Shown here: positions 22,182-27,807 of the stretch, piece by piece
Layout of the letters: each line of letters begins with the position of its first letter
Position numbering within the stretch: position 1 is the first letter of the stretch
Virus record (IMG/VR): IMGVR_UViG_3300036919_000009
Coordinates: 1 to 40,313 of that record
Reading direction: 5' to 3' (one strand)
From: a virus
Length of the DNA: 40,313 nt
Made by a program: the position numbers and the translations under genes
Notes under the pieces: generated by a model
Databases searched by the model: none
What the model was told of the DNA's origin: nothing
The model's input: only the letters and a program-made list of their open reading frames with translations

Positions 22182-23067
22182 CTTTCTCTGCGTCGATCAG
22201 GCGACGTGCTTCGGCAACCAAATTACGCACCTCTTCGTCAACGGCGCCATCAAGCCAGCCTTGGATGTCATCGAGCACGTCCGCCAGCGTGCGCTTTGGT
22301 GGGTGGCGTTCGGCGTGAAGGTCAGACAGGAACTCTGCAGCCTTGAAAGCGCCTGCGTCCTTGAGAGCTTCCACGATGATGTCGAGGTCGGCTCGGTCGG
22401 CCACGCAACACCAGTCCCGCTCGGCCCCCGTCATGGCCGGGGCGCAGGATTCGAGTTCCTGCTTCAGGCTCAAGGCTTCGGCGTTGGCGCGAATGCTTTC
22501 CTCAGCTGCTGCCCCCTCGGCGTTGACCCACTTCCTGACCTCCTCCTGTAACCGGTCCCGCTCCGCCTCTAACTCTACAATGCGCTTTCTCTGCTCGAAT
22601 GCGCCGCGCTCGATTGCGTCCAAGGCCACATCAGCCGACTGGACAGGGAACGGCCCGAAAGCCTCGTCGGCTATCGTGCGCGTGCGCTCCCACAGTTCTT
22701 CAGCCCGCTCGCGCTCGCGGGCCTTGTCGGCGAGCTGCTCGGCCAGTCGCTCGTTGTCAGCCGACAGCTCCTGGTACTTGACCGCCGGCTCCGGCCAGGG
22801 CGCGCGCAGGAGGCGAAGCGCCATCTCCTGAAGCTTAGCGCCGTACGTCGTCCACTCTCCTCCCGACGGGTCGTACGCCGCCAAACGCAACTCGTGCATC
22901 GCCCCGATGAATTCGTCCGTCGCGGTCAACGCGGGCTCAGGCTGGGCCAGGACCGAGCGGGCGGCGTCGAGCACGTGGCTCCAGTCTCCAGGGCCGCCGG
23001 CGCAGCGCTCCCAAAGCTCCAGCGCCTCCCGCAACCGCTCCCGCGGCGGCTTCGTTTCGTCACTCAT
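22168..23067 (-). CDS. long coiled-coil protein with MSDETK start cassette
   Basis: The 299-aa protein starts at the ATG at 23067 (overlapping the upstream stop, ATGA). Residues ~110-225 form a strong coiled coil (ELSADNERLAEQLADKARERERAEEL ... RKRIVELEAERDRLQEEVRKW). The N-terminal MSDETKPPRERL matches the 67-aa protein at 26719. The C-terminal RTLADVLDDIQGWLDG ... EEVRNLVAEARRLIDAEK parallels the end of the 182-aa protein at 26915, and both contain LRAP(W/R)PEPA. The two are therefore relatives on opposite strands. No enzyme motif is visible; a scaffold or regulatory role is possible. Confidence 0.7.
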   Translation of the reverse strand: MSDETKPPRERLREALELWERCAGGPGDWSHVLDAARSVLAQPEPALTATDEFIGAMHELRLAAYDPSGGEWTTYGAKLQEMALRLLRAPWPEPAVKYQELSADNERLAEQLADKARERERAEELWERTRTIADEAFGPFPVQSADVALDAIERGAFEQRKRIVELEAERDRLQEEVRKWVNAEGAAAEESIRANAEALSLKQELESCAPAMTGAERDWCCVADRADLDIIVEALKDAGAFKAAEFLSDLHAERHPPKRTLADVLDDIQGWLDGAVDEEVRNLVAEARRLIDAEKAGDA

Positions 23068-23099
23068 CTCGTCCCTTTCGGTTGGTTGGGCATCGCCTG
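23026..23099 (-). repeat. start-cassette repeat, copy 3 with MSDETK coding part
   Basis: It includes the ribosome site, the ATG at 23067 and the following codons for MSDETK-PRERL. The leader part matches copies 1 and 2; the coding part matches 26495-26512 and 26719-26752 on the plus strand. Confidence 0.82.
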
Positions 23100-23228
23100 G
23101 TCCACGCCGTCTCCCGGCGCCAGACCGTACTGCCAGACGCAACTGACGCCTTTCGACCGGTACGTGCCCCTCAGGTACATCACCCAGAAGACGGTATCCC
23201 ACGGGCGCCAGAGTTGCACGTCACGCAT
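23064..23228 (-). CDS. 54-aa hypothetical protein
   Basis: The ATG at 23228 overlaps the end of the helicase loader gene by eight bases. The product (MRDVQLWRPWDTVFWVMYLRGTYRSKG ... QAMPNQPKGTR) is aromatic-rich in its first half. Its last residues and stop are encoded by the repeated start cassette serving the next gene. Not recognised. Confidence 0.58.
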   Translation of the reverse strand: MRDVQLWRPWDTVFWVMYLRGTYRSKGVSCVWQYGLAPGDGVDQAMPNQPKGTR

Positions 23229-23793
23229 CGAACCCGTCCCATACCAGCACCGCATGTCCCGCGTGCTGCTCGATGATGCGTCGCACGTAGGCCGCCCCGA
23301 GGTGCTGCACCAGTTCCTGGCGCGTGAGGCCAGAGGTCGCGATGGTTGGCAGCTGTCGGGCGTACCGGTAGTCGAGTAGCTCTTGAATGGCCTGGGGATC
23401 CTTTTCGGAGCCGACATCGTCGAGCACCACGTACCCCTGTCCGCGAGCTCGAGCCACCAGCTCAGGAGGGCCGGCCCCCAGCGGGTGCTCCCGCTGCGCC
23501 ACCGCCAGGTCAACTGAGCGCACCATCAGGTATGGCGCGCCGGCCAGCATCCACTTCGCCGCACTGGTCTTACCAATGCCAGTCGGGCCGAGCAAAAGGG
23601 CCGATGGGGTTTGATGGGCCCTGGCGGCACTCAGGAGGCGTTTTTGGATACGGGGCTCCAGTTCCCGCCTGGCCAGGTCACGGGCTTGCTTGCGCGCGGC
23701 GGCGCGCTCGCGTTGCCCGTCCTCGTCTGGCGCTCGCACCTGGCGGATCGTCGCCAGTAGCTCGTCCGTGGTCGTTGCCTTCGGTCCAGTCAT
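23221..23793 (-). CDS. DnaC-like AAA+ helicase loader
   Basis: The 190-aa protein starts at the ATG at 23793 behind AAGGGG, overlapping the initiator stop (ATGA). It carries Walker A LGPTGIGKTS at 68-77, Walker B YVVLDDVG at 121-128, a sensor-1-like PTIATSG at 149-155 and an arginine pair R171-R172 (box VII position). The ~50-residue basic helical N-terminus is where DnaC-type loaders contact the DnaB helicase. Partnered with the initiator just upstream, it should load the host replicative helicase at the phage origin. It is somewhat shorter than E. coli DnaC. Confidence 0.85.
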   Translation of the reverse strand: MTGPKATTTDELLATIRQVRAPDEDGQRERAAARKQARDLARRELEPRIQKRLLSAARAHQTPSALLLGPTGIGKTSAAKWMLAGAPYLMVRSVDLAVAQREHPLGAGPPELVARARGQGYVVLDDVGSEKDPQAIQELLDYRYARQLPTIATSGLTRQELVQHLGAAYVRRIIEQHAGHAVLVWDGFDA

Positions 23794-24620
23794 GCTTTCC
23801 CCTTGATGATGTTGGCGTTTTCGAATCCGGTTAGGCCGTGGTCGCGCTGCTTCGATCCTGGCCTGCTGCGCCCAGAGCGCTTCCCTTCGGCGAGCTCAAC
23901 GAGGTACTCAACCTTGGAGCCTGACTTGAAGATTGTGTCTACTCCGGTCCAGTTTTTCCCGTTCGTTTTCGGGTCTCTACCCATCAGCCAGTCATCGAGC
24001 AGGACGCCATCGACCGCCGTCTTGAGCTGCTCCACGGTGAACCCCTCCCGGAGCCGTGCCCGGATTCGACGGTCCCGGTCTCCGGTGAGCTTCTTCTTCG
24101 GGGATCCCAGCTTGGCGCGCCAATGCTCGAACACCTCTCGGACCTGGGCGGCTTTGGCGTCGGAGCCATCTGGCTTCGACGAAATAGATCCCTCTGGCGA
24201 TGCCTCTGGAGCTGGAGTTGGAGCTGTATCTGGTGGGGACATCTGAGACTGTCCAGGACATTCGCTGTTTCCCTTTTGATTACGCTCCCTCCACTGTGAC
24301 TTTCGCACAGCATCGATGCTCCTCACCTCGCGGTAGAACTCGAAGTTGACCAGTTGCCAACAGCCCTGCATCGGGATGACGCGGACCCCTTGCATGACTC
24401 CGGACTTGTCGTCAGAGTCCGGCGAGGCGAGTACCCCCAGAGCTCTGCGGCAGTCCTCTACCGACACATTCGCGCGGCGAGCCAGCCCGCCCTCTGAGGC
24501 ATGAACGATTCCGTTGCGAGTGGCCATTGCCAGCATGGTGATCCAGACGATTCTCGTGGTGTCGTCCTCGCTCCAGATGCTGGAGTCCAAGATCGACGAG
24601 TACAGTTTCGCATAGGACAT
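23790..24620 (-). CDS. replication initiator / replisome organiser
   Basis: The 276-aa protein starts at the ATG at 24620 with no ribosome site; the start falls at the expected transcription start, so the mRNA is probably leaderless. The N-terminal half (AKLYSSILDSSIWSEDDTTRIVWITMLAMA ... EGGLARRANVSVEDCRRALGVL) is a winged-helix typical of phage initiators. A Pro/Ala/Ser-rich linker (about residues 118-150) follows, then a C-terminal domain REVFEHWRAKLGSPKKKLTGDRDRRIRARL ... GKNWTGVDTIF found in many phage replisome organisers, which recruits the helicase loader. Gene order (initiator then DnaC-like) matches lambda O-P logic. Confidence 0.84.
   Translation of the reverse strand: MSYAKLYSSILDSSIWSEDDTTRIVWITMLAMATRNGIVHASEGGLARRANVSVEDCRRALGVLASPDSDDKSGVMQGVRVIPMQGCWQLVNFEFYREVRSIDAVRKSQWRERNQKGNSECPGQSQMSPPDTAPTPAPEASPEGSISSKPDGSDAKAAQVREVFEHWRAKLGSPKKKLTGDRDRRIRARLREGFTVEQLKTAVDGVLLDDWLMGRDPKTNGKNWTGVDTIFKSGSKVEYLVELAEGKRSGRSRPGSKQRDHGLTGFENANIIKGKA
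24191..24238 (-). repeat. four degenerate 12-bp repeats in the initiator linker (origin candidate)
   Basis: On the plus strand the units read CCTCTGGCGATG, CCTCTGGAGCTG, GAGTTGGAGCTG and TATCTGGTGGGG. They code for a Pro-rich linker in the initiator. A GTCCAGGAC palindrome (24251-24259) and an AT-richer patch (24259-24284) lie next to them. In lambda-type phages the origin lies inside the initiator gene as repeats beside an AT-rich stretch, so this is the best origin candidate. The repeats may instead reflect only the linker's amino acid composition. Confidence 0.4.
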
Positions 24621-24668
24621 GTCCGGGACTTACCGGACTGTCCTGGACATGTCAAGTCAGTCCAGGAC
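24615..24668. promoter_or_regulatory. triple operator and divergent promoter region
   Basis: Three palindromes GTCC-N-GGAC lie at 24621-24629, 24640-24648 and 24660-24668, centre spacing 19 and 20 bp (about two helix turns, same face). The first is part of a longer dyad with GGACATGTCC (24615-24624), covering the initiator start codon. The minus-strand -35 TTGACA (24655-24650) lies between operators two and three; a poor -10 (TAAGTC, 24632-24627) follows after 17 bp. A regulator bound here would block the initiator promoter. The arrangement resembles the three-site operators of lambdoid switches. Confidence 0.75.
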
Positions 24669-24680
24669 AACCCGCCCCGC

Positions 24681-24710
24681 TTGACTCCGCCGCCCCCTGG
24701 CCCGTATGCA
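24681..24710 (+). promoter_or_regulatory. promoter of the XRE regulator, probably leaderless
   Basis: TTGACT (24681-24686) and TATGCA (24705-24710) are separated by 18 bp. The ATG of the regulator gene (24717) lies six bases after the -10 box, so transcription would start at the start codon. No ribosome site precedes this ATG. Leaderless repressor mRNA is known from lambda cI. Confidence 0.55.
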
Positions 24711-24716
24711 GGCCGC

Positions 24717-24968
24717 ATGGCAAAACCAGACACGGTGGGCGAGCGCATCCGTCAGGCACGGGTCGCCGCCGGCATGGGCCTCGAGGACCTGGCGCTCGCG
24801 ATGGGGTGCGTAGCGGCCAAGAGACAGGGCAGGTACGACTACACGAAGAAGCTCCAGTGGCGGACCTCGATGCGGACGAGCACGCTCGAACGGCTGGCTG
24901 GGGTGCTGGGGTGCTCGCCTCAGTGGCTCGCGTTTGGGGGCCCCGGCGGGCCGCGCCGAAAAAAGTGA
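24717..24968 (+). CDS. XRE-family (Cro/CI-like) DNA-binding regulator
   Basis: The 83-aa protein starts at the ATG at 24717. It is one helix-turn-helix domain: VGERIRQARVAAGMGLEDLALAMGC at 7-31 gives the first helices, and a final TSTLERLAGVLGCSPQWLAFG resembles the end of XRE domains. The segment between (KRQGRYDYTKKLQWRTSMR) is longer and more basic than usual. It has no C-terminal dimerisation or self-cleavage domain, so it is more Cro-like in size. It faces the initiator across the triple operator, so it most likely binds there. Confidence 0.83.
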   Translation: MAKPDTVGERIRQARVAAGMGLEDLALAMGCVAAKRQGRYDYTKKLQWRTSMRTSTLERLAGVLGCSPQWLAFGGPGGPRRKK

Positions 24969-24988
24969 CGCGACCTGGCGTTTAGTGG

Positions 24989-25016
24989 TTGACTGGCCCA
25001 CGATAAGGCCCATACT
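24989..25016 (+). promoter_or_regulatory. promoter C with spacer palindrome (rightward early operon)
   Basis: TTGACT (24989-24994), 16-bp spacer GGCCC-N6-AGGCC, CATACT (25011-25016). It precedes the 52-aa gene at 25063 and the chain of small plus-strand genes. Spacing and boxes are the same as in promoters A and B. Confidence 0.75.
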
Positions 25017-25062
25017 GATTGGGTGGTCGCGAGGGACGCGGCCCAACACAGGGAGAGACAAG

Positions 25063-25221
25063 ATGTTTGGATGGCAAGCGCAGCGGGCGGCGGATAGGCG
25101 ACGGGCGGAGATGGCGGCAAAAGAGCGCCGTGACGCTGCCAGGGAAGCTCGGTTGGCGGAGTGGAACGTGGAGCGCGATGCATACCTAGACGCATGGGCC
25201 GAGGAGTTCAATCAGCAGTAG
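25063..25221 (+). CDS. 52-aa charged helical protein, first early gene
   Basis: The ATG at 25063 is behind GGGAGAG, about 40 bases after promoter C. The product (AQRAADRRRAEMAAKERRDAAREARLAEW ... AYLDAWAEEFNQQ) is a single long Arg/Glu/Ala-rich helix. First genes of early phage operons are often host-takeover factors or inhibitors; that is only an inference from position. Confidence 0.65.
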   Translation: MFGWQAQRAADRRRAEMAAKERRDAAREARLAEWNVERDAYLDAWAEEFNQQ

Positions 25222-25240
25222 CCCAACCCCAACCCGTCCC

Positions 25241-25265
25241 GCCCCGTACCTCACCAGGTCGGGGC
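25241..25265 (+). terminator. strong hairpin after the first early gene (attenuator candidate)
   Basis: GCCCCG pairs with CGGGGC and, after one unpaired T, ACCT pairs with AGGT around a CACC loop: a ten-pair stem. Only three T follow, so it may terminate partially or act as an RNA stabiliser between the first gene and the rest of the early operon. Confidence 0.5.
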
Positions 25266-25311
25266 TTTCGGGGTAGGAGCCGCGTGGTGCGGCCGGAGCC
25301 AGGAGCAGGAC

Positions 25312-25488
25312 ATGCACAACCGACACACCATCCTTCCGCCCTCGGGCGCACACCCCAGCGACTACCCCACCATCCCCGCGCCGCCACCGGTGCCGTTGGT
25401 GGTCGGGCAGCACAGCCACGGTGCGCTGTTCCTGTTCTTCGTGCTGGTCTCATTCGCCAGCATGGTCGCCATGCTGTGGGGGCAGTGA
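25312..25488 (+). CDS. 58-aa C-terminal membrane-anchored protein
   Basis: The ATG at 25312 has AGGAG upstream. The first 35 residues are polar and Pro-rich (ILPPSGAHPSDYPTIPAPPP), followed by one membrane span (ALFLFFVLVSFASMVAMLW) close to the C-terminus, a tail-anchored layout. The stop overlaps the next start (TGATG). Unknown function; a membrane-associated early protein. Confidence 0.65.
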   Translation: MHNRHTILPPSGAHPSDYPTIPAPPPVPLVVGQHSHGALFLFFVLVSFASMVAMLWGQ

Positions 25489-25844
25489 TGGCCGGCCGGC
25501 TCGAGCTGGAGCCGTACACCGATGCCGAGCTCGCCGGGGTGGGCCCGATGCGTTCGGTCCTCGAAGCGCGCGGAGAGTGGGGGCTGGTCGACGGCCTGAT
25601 GGTCGAGGCCGATGAGCGCCGCTACGACCTGGGCGACGGGGCTGGCATCCTCGGGTTGTTCGATCGCCACGACAACGACTCGGCCGTTGCGCTGGTGGGA
25701 CTGGCTGCGAAGTGGTTCGTCCGCAGCCGGTTGCCGCTCAGCAATGGAGATGGGCTGTTCTCGGTCACCGGGCCACTGCTCGACCAGTGCGAGCGCATCA
25801 CGGACGAGGAGGGCACCGAGTGCTGGGTTCGGAGGGAGTCGTGA
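25488..25844 (+). CDS. 118-aa hypothetical protein
   Basis: The ATG at 25488 overlaps the previous stop. The product (GRLELEPYTDAELAGVGPMRSVLEARGEWGLVDGLMVEADERRYDLGDGAGILGLFDRHDND ... ECWVRRES) is acidic and looks globular, with regular alpha and beta stretches. No family recognised. It is part of the densely packed early operon, and its stop overlaps the next GTG (GTGA). Confidence 0.65.
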   Translation: MAGRLELEPYTDAELAGVGPMRSVLEARGEWGLVDGLMVEADERRYDLGDGAGILGLFDRHDNDSAVALVGLAAKWFVRSRLPLSNGDGLFSVTGPLLDQCERITDEEGTECWVRRES

Positions 25845-26077
25845 CCTGGCGCAAGCTAGTCGCCGAGCCCGGGGGAGACCTCGAATGTGACGAGGGTCAG
25901 GAGTACCTGTTTGCGGTCTATGTCGACACCTTCGCCTGGGAGGGTTGGATGTATTTCTCCGACGCCATCAACTGGGACAGCGAGACGCCGCCAGAGTGGC
26001 GAGATGGCGGGCACGGCTGGGAACTCGAAGATGCTCTTTGGTTCACTGAGTTGCCGCAGCCTCCGGAGGAGTCGTGA
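25841..26077 (+). CDS. 78-aa acidic, tryptophan-rich protein
   Basis: The GTG at 25841 overlaps the previous stop. The product is very acidic and holds seven Trp in 78 residues (VTWRK ... FAWEGWMYFSDAINWDSETPPEWRDGGHGWELEDALWF). Small acidic phage proteins sometimes mimic DNA or block host enzymes; no specific family is recognised here. Confidence 0.65.
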   Translation: MTWRKLVAEPGGDLECDEGQEYLFAVYVDTFAWEGWMYFSDAINWDSETPPEWRDGGHGWELEDALWFTELPQPPEES

Positions 26078-26412
26078 TCGGCACGTGCGACGTGTGCGGT
26101 GCCGAGGACGTGCCCTTGGTCGCCGCGGACTGGCACGAGACGGGCGCCGGCAGAGGGGGCCGCAAGTGCGCCAACGGGTGCGAGTGCGCCATGTGCGGAG
26201 CCACCGACACTGACCTCGTGAGCGCCGACGACTTCTCGGGCTACGAGGGGGGCATGCGCTGCGCTGATGGCGAAGGCTGCCAAAACCTCGACTGCCGGGA
26301 CGAGTACGGGGAGATGGGACCATGCGGGGACGACCCGCGCTACTCGAAGGCCGGCGTCTCATTCGATCGGCACTACGCGCGACGCAACTACTACGAGGAC
26401 GACGACCGATGA
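26074..26412 (+). CDS. cysteine-rich, probably zinc-binding acidic protein
   Basis: The GTG at 26074 overlaps the previous stop (GTGA). The 112-aa product has CDVC near the start, then CANGCECAMC and further single Cys (MRCADGEGC, LDCRDE, GPC), enough for two or three metal sites. It is acidic overall and ends EDDDR. A zinc-ribbon type fold is likely; function unknown. Confidence 0.66.
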   Translation: MIGTCDVCGAEDVPLVAADWHETGAGRGGRKCANGCECAMCGATDTDLVSADDFSGYEGGMRCADGEGCQNLDCRDEYGEMGPCGDDPRYSKAGVSFDRHYARRNYYEDDDR

Positions 26413-26498
26413 GCGACTTGGCAATGTGGGGATGGACCGTGTTCGTGATTCTTGGCCTGTGGGCTCTGATGGCTGGGTCCGGGAAGGGGACGAGATGA
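26409..26498 (+). CDS. 29-aa single-span miniprotein
   Basis: The ATG at 26409 overlaps the previous stop (ATGA). The product is a membrane span (MWGWTVFVILGLWALMAG) with a short basic tail SGKGTR. Its last codons and stop form the ribosome site and start of the next gene, the same GTR-stop arrangement seen at minus-strand cassette junctions. Confidence 0.58.
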   Translation: MSDLAMWGWTVFVILGLWALMAGSGKGTR

Positions 26499-26512
26499 GT
26501 GACGAAACGAAA
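26487..26512 (+). repeat. start-cassette repeat, copy 4 (plus strand)
   Basis: About 25 identical bases shared with copy 3 in opposite orientation, covering GGGACGAG, the ATG at 26495 and the MSDETK codons. Confidence 0.82.
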
Positions 26513-26722
26513 GACCCCGGAGACATGAACCCGGACGAGCTGTGTGACGCGGCGATGATCTTCGTCAACGTGGAATGCGGCTTGGCAGAGGAGATCCACC
26601 GACGACTATCGGAGCACGAGTCTGCGGAACGAGAAGCCCGCGGGGCGAATCCCGACTGGCGCGAGGTTGATGCTCAGATTGCAAGGGAGCGAGAGCGCGA
26701 CCGAGGGCGGGGCGAGCGATGA
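26495..26722 (+). CDS. 75-aa hypothetical protein with MSDETK start cassette
   Basis: The ATG at 26495 lies in a copy of the repeated start cassette (GGGACGAG before the ATG, then the codons of MSDETK). After the cassette the sequence is unrelated: NPDELCDAAMIFVNVECGLAEEIHRRLSEHE, then a charged RERERDRGRGER end. Helical and acidic-basic mixed. Not recognised. Confidence 0.62.
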   Translation: MSDETKDPGDMNPDELCDAAMIFVNVECGLAEEIHRRLSEHESAEREARGANPDWREVDAQIARERERDRGRGER

Positions 26723-26752
26723 GTGACGAAACGAAGACACCGCGGGAGCGGC
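26719..26752 (+). repeat. start-cassette repeat, copy 5 (coding part only)
   Basis: From the ATG, about 32 of 34 bases equal copy 3, giving MSDETK(T)PRERL at the start of the truncated HNH-like frame. The upstream leader differs here. Confidence 0.82.
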
Positions 26753-26922
26753 TATTCTGGTCCAAGGTTGACATCAGAGGACCAGACGAATGCTGGTGGT
26801 GGAAGGCGGCTGTGCGAGGCAGGTATGGCGCTTTTTGCATGGGACGACACCAGACGCCGAGGATGTGGGCAGCGCATCGGGCTGCGTTTGTGCTATCGAC
26901 AGGCTGGAGGAAGCATGACTGA
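26719..26922 (+). pseudogene. truncated HNH-type endonuclease remnant (67 aa)
   Basis: The reading frame starts at the ATG at 26719 with MSDETKTPRERLFWSKVDIRGPDECWWWKAA, then GRYGAFCMG ... MWAAHRAAFVLSTG. This is the N-terminal half common to many phage HNH endonucleases (FWSKVD, GPDECW-W, YGxF, AHRxA). The HNH core with its catalytic His and zinc Cys residues, expected right after the TG, is missing; the frame ends with WRKHD. It is either decayed or a retained DNA-binding fragment. Confidence 0.6.
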
Positions 26923-27463
26923 TCAAAACAAGCCGGAGCCCGCGCCACTGGTCGCGTCGGTCGAGTTCATCGAGGCGCTGGACGCCGTTGGGTCTGCGTT
27001 CACGTCGCGCGTCAGAGGGCAGCTGCCCAGTATCAGCAATGCGCTGCCAATGGCACTGACGAAACTCCTGCGCGCGCCCCGGCCGGAGCCAGCTTGTGAC
27101 CTGCAGCGGTGGGAGCTGCGCAAGTGGGAGCAGGAGGCGAAGAAAGCACTCGCATCCAAGACCCGCGAGTGCGAGCGGGCATGGCAGGCGCGAGACAGGG
27201 CGTGTGAGACGGCGAACAAGCGAATCGCCGCGCTGGAGACCCAAACCAAGACGCTGTGCGGTATCCAGGACCAGGACCGACAGCGCATCGCCGAACTGAA
27301 GGCGGAGCTCGAAGCCCGCGCCCCGGCGCGCACGCTGTCGGACGTGGCGGCCGAAGTCATCTATTGCGCACGCGAGGAGGCCCCATTGGAACCCGAGTGG
27401 ATGGCGAAGATGACCGCGCTGCTGGACGAGTACAAGCGTCTGTTCGACGCGGAGGGGGAGTGA
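26915..27463 (+). CDS. 182-aa coiled-coil protein related to the gene at 22168
   Basis: The ATG at 26915 is behind GGAGGAAGC. The middle is a coiled coil (RWELRKWEQEAKKALASKTRECERAWQARDRA ... IAALETQTKTLCG). VEFIEALDAVGSAF, LLRAPRPEPA and the end RTLSDVAAEVIYCA ... MTALLDEYKRLFDAEG align with the 299-aa protein encoded at 22168-23067. It appears to be a shorter paralogue. No enzyme motif is visible. Confidence 0.68.
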   Translation: MTDQNKPEPAPLVASVEFIEALDAVGSAFTSRVRGQLPSISNALPMALTKLLRAPRPEPACDLQRWELRKWEQEAKKALASKTRECERAWQARDRACETANKRIAALETQTKTLCGIQDQDRQRIAELKAELEARAPARTLSDVAAEVIYCAREEAPLEPEWMAKMTALLDEYKRLFDAEGE

Positions 27464-27807
27464 TGCGCCGGGTCATCGTAGAGTCTCCGTTCGCCGGCGA
27501 CGTCGAGGCGAATCTGTTCTACTTGCGGGCATGCATGCGCGACTGTCTGCAGCGAGGTGAGGCGCCGTTCGCCAGCCACGCACTCTACACCCAGCCGGGC
27601 GTGCTCGATGACGACGTGCCGGCCGAGCGCACCCTCGGCATTGAGGCGGGGTTCGCTTGGCGCCAGGCAGCCCCCGCGACGGTGGTCTACACGGACCTGG
27701 GAATATCAAGCGGCATGCGCAAGGGCATCGCACACGCGGAACGACTCGGGCATCTCGTGGAGTACCGCACGCTCCGCGGGTTCGGAACCGAAGGCGAGGG
27801 GGAGTGA
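27463..27807 (+). CDS. SLOG-like / DUF7768-type protein (possible nucleoside-linked)
   Basis: The ATG at 27463 overlaps the previous stop (TGATG). The 114-aa product reads VIVESPFAGDVEANLFYLRACMRDCLQRGEAPFASHALYTQPGVLDD ... TLGIEAGFAW ... VVYTDLGISSGMRKGIAHAERLGHLVEYR. This matches a phage family related to nucleoside 2-deoxyribosyltransferases (SLOG-like Rossmann fold): SPFAG near the N-terminus, then the conserved GI-AG and G-S-GM. Enzyme activity in this short family is not established. It may act on nucleotides or sense them. Confidence 0.68.
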   Translation: MRRVIVESPFAGDVEANLFYLRACMRDCLQRGEAPFASHALYTQPGVLDDDVPAERTLGIEAGFAWRQAAPATVVYTDLGISSGMRKGIAHAERLGHLVEYRTLRGFGTEGEGE

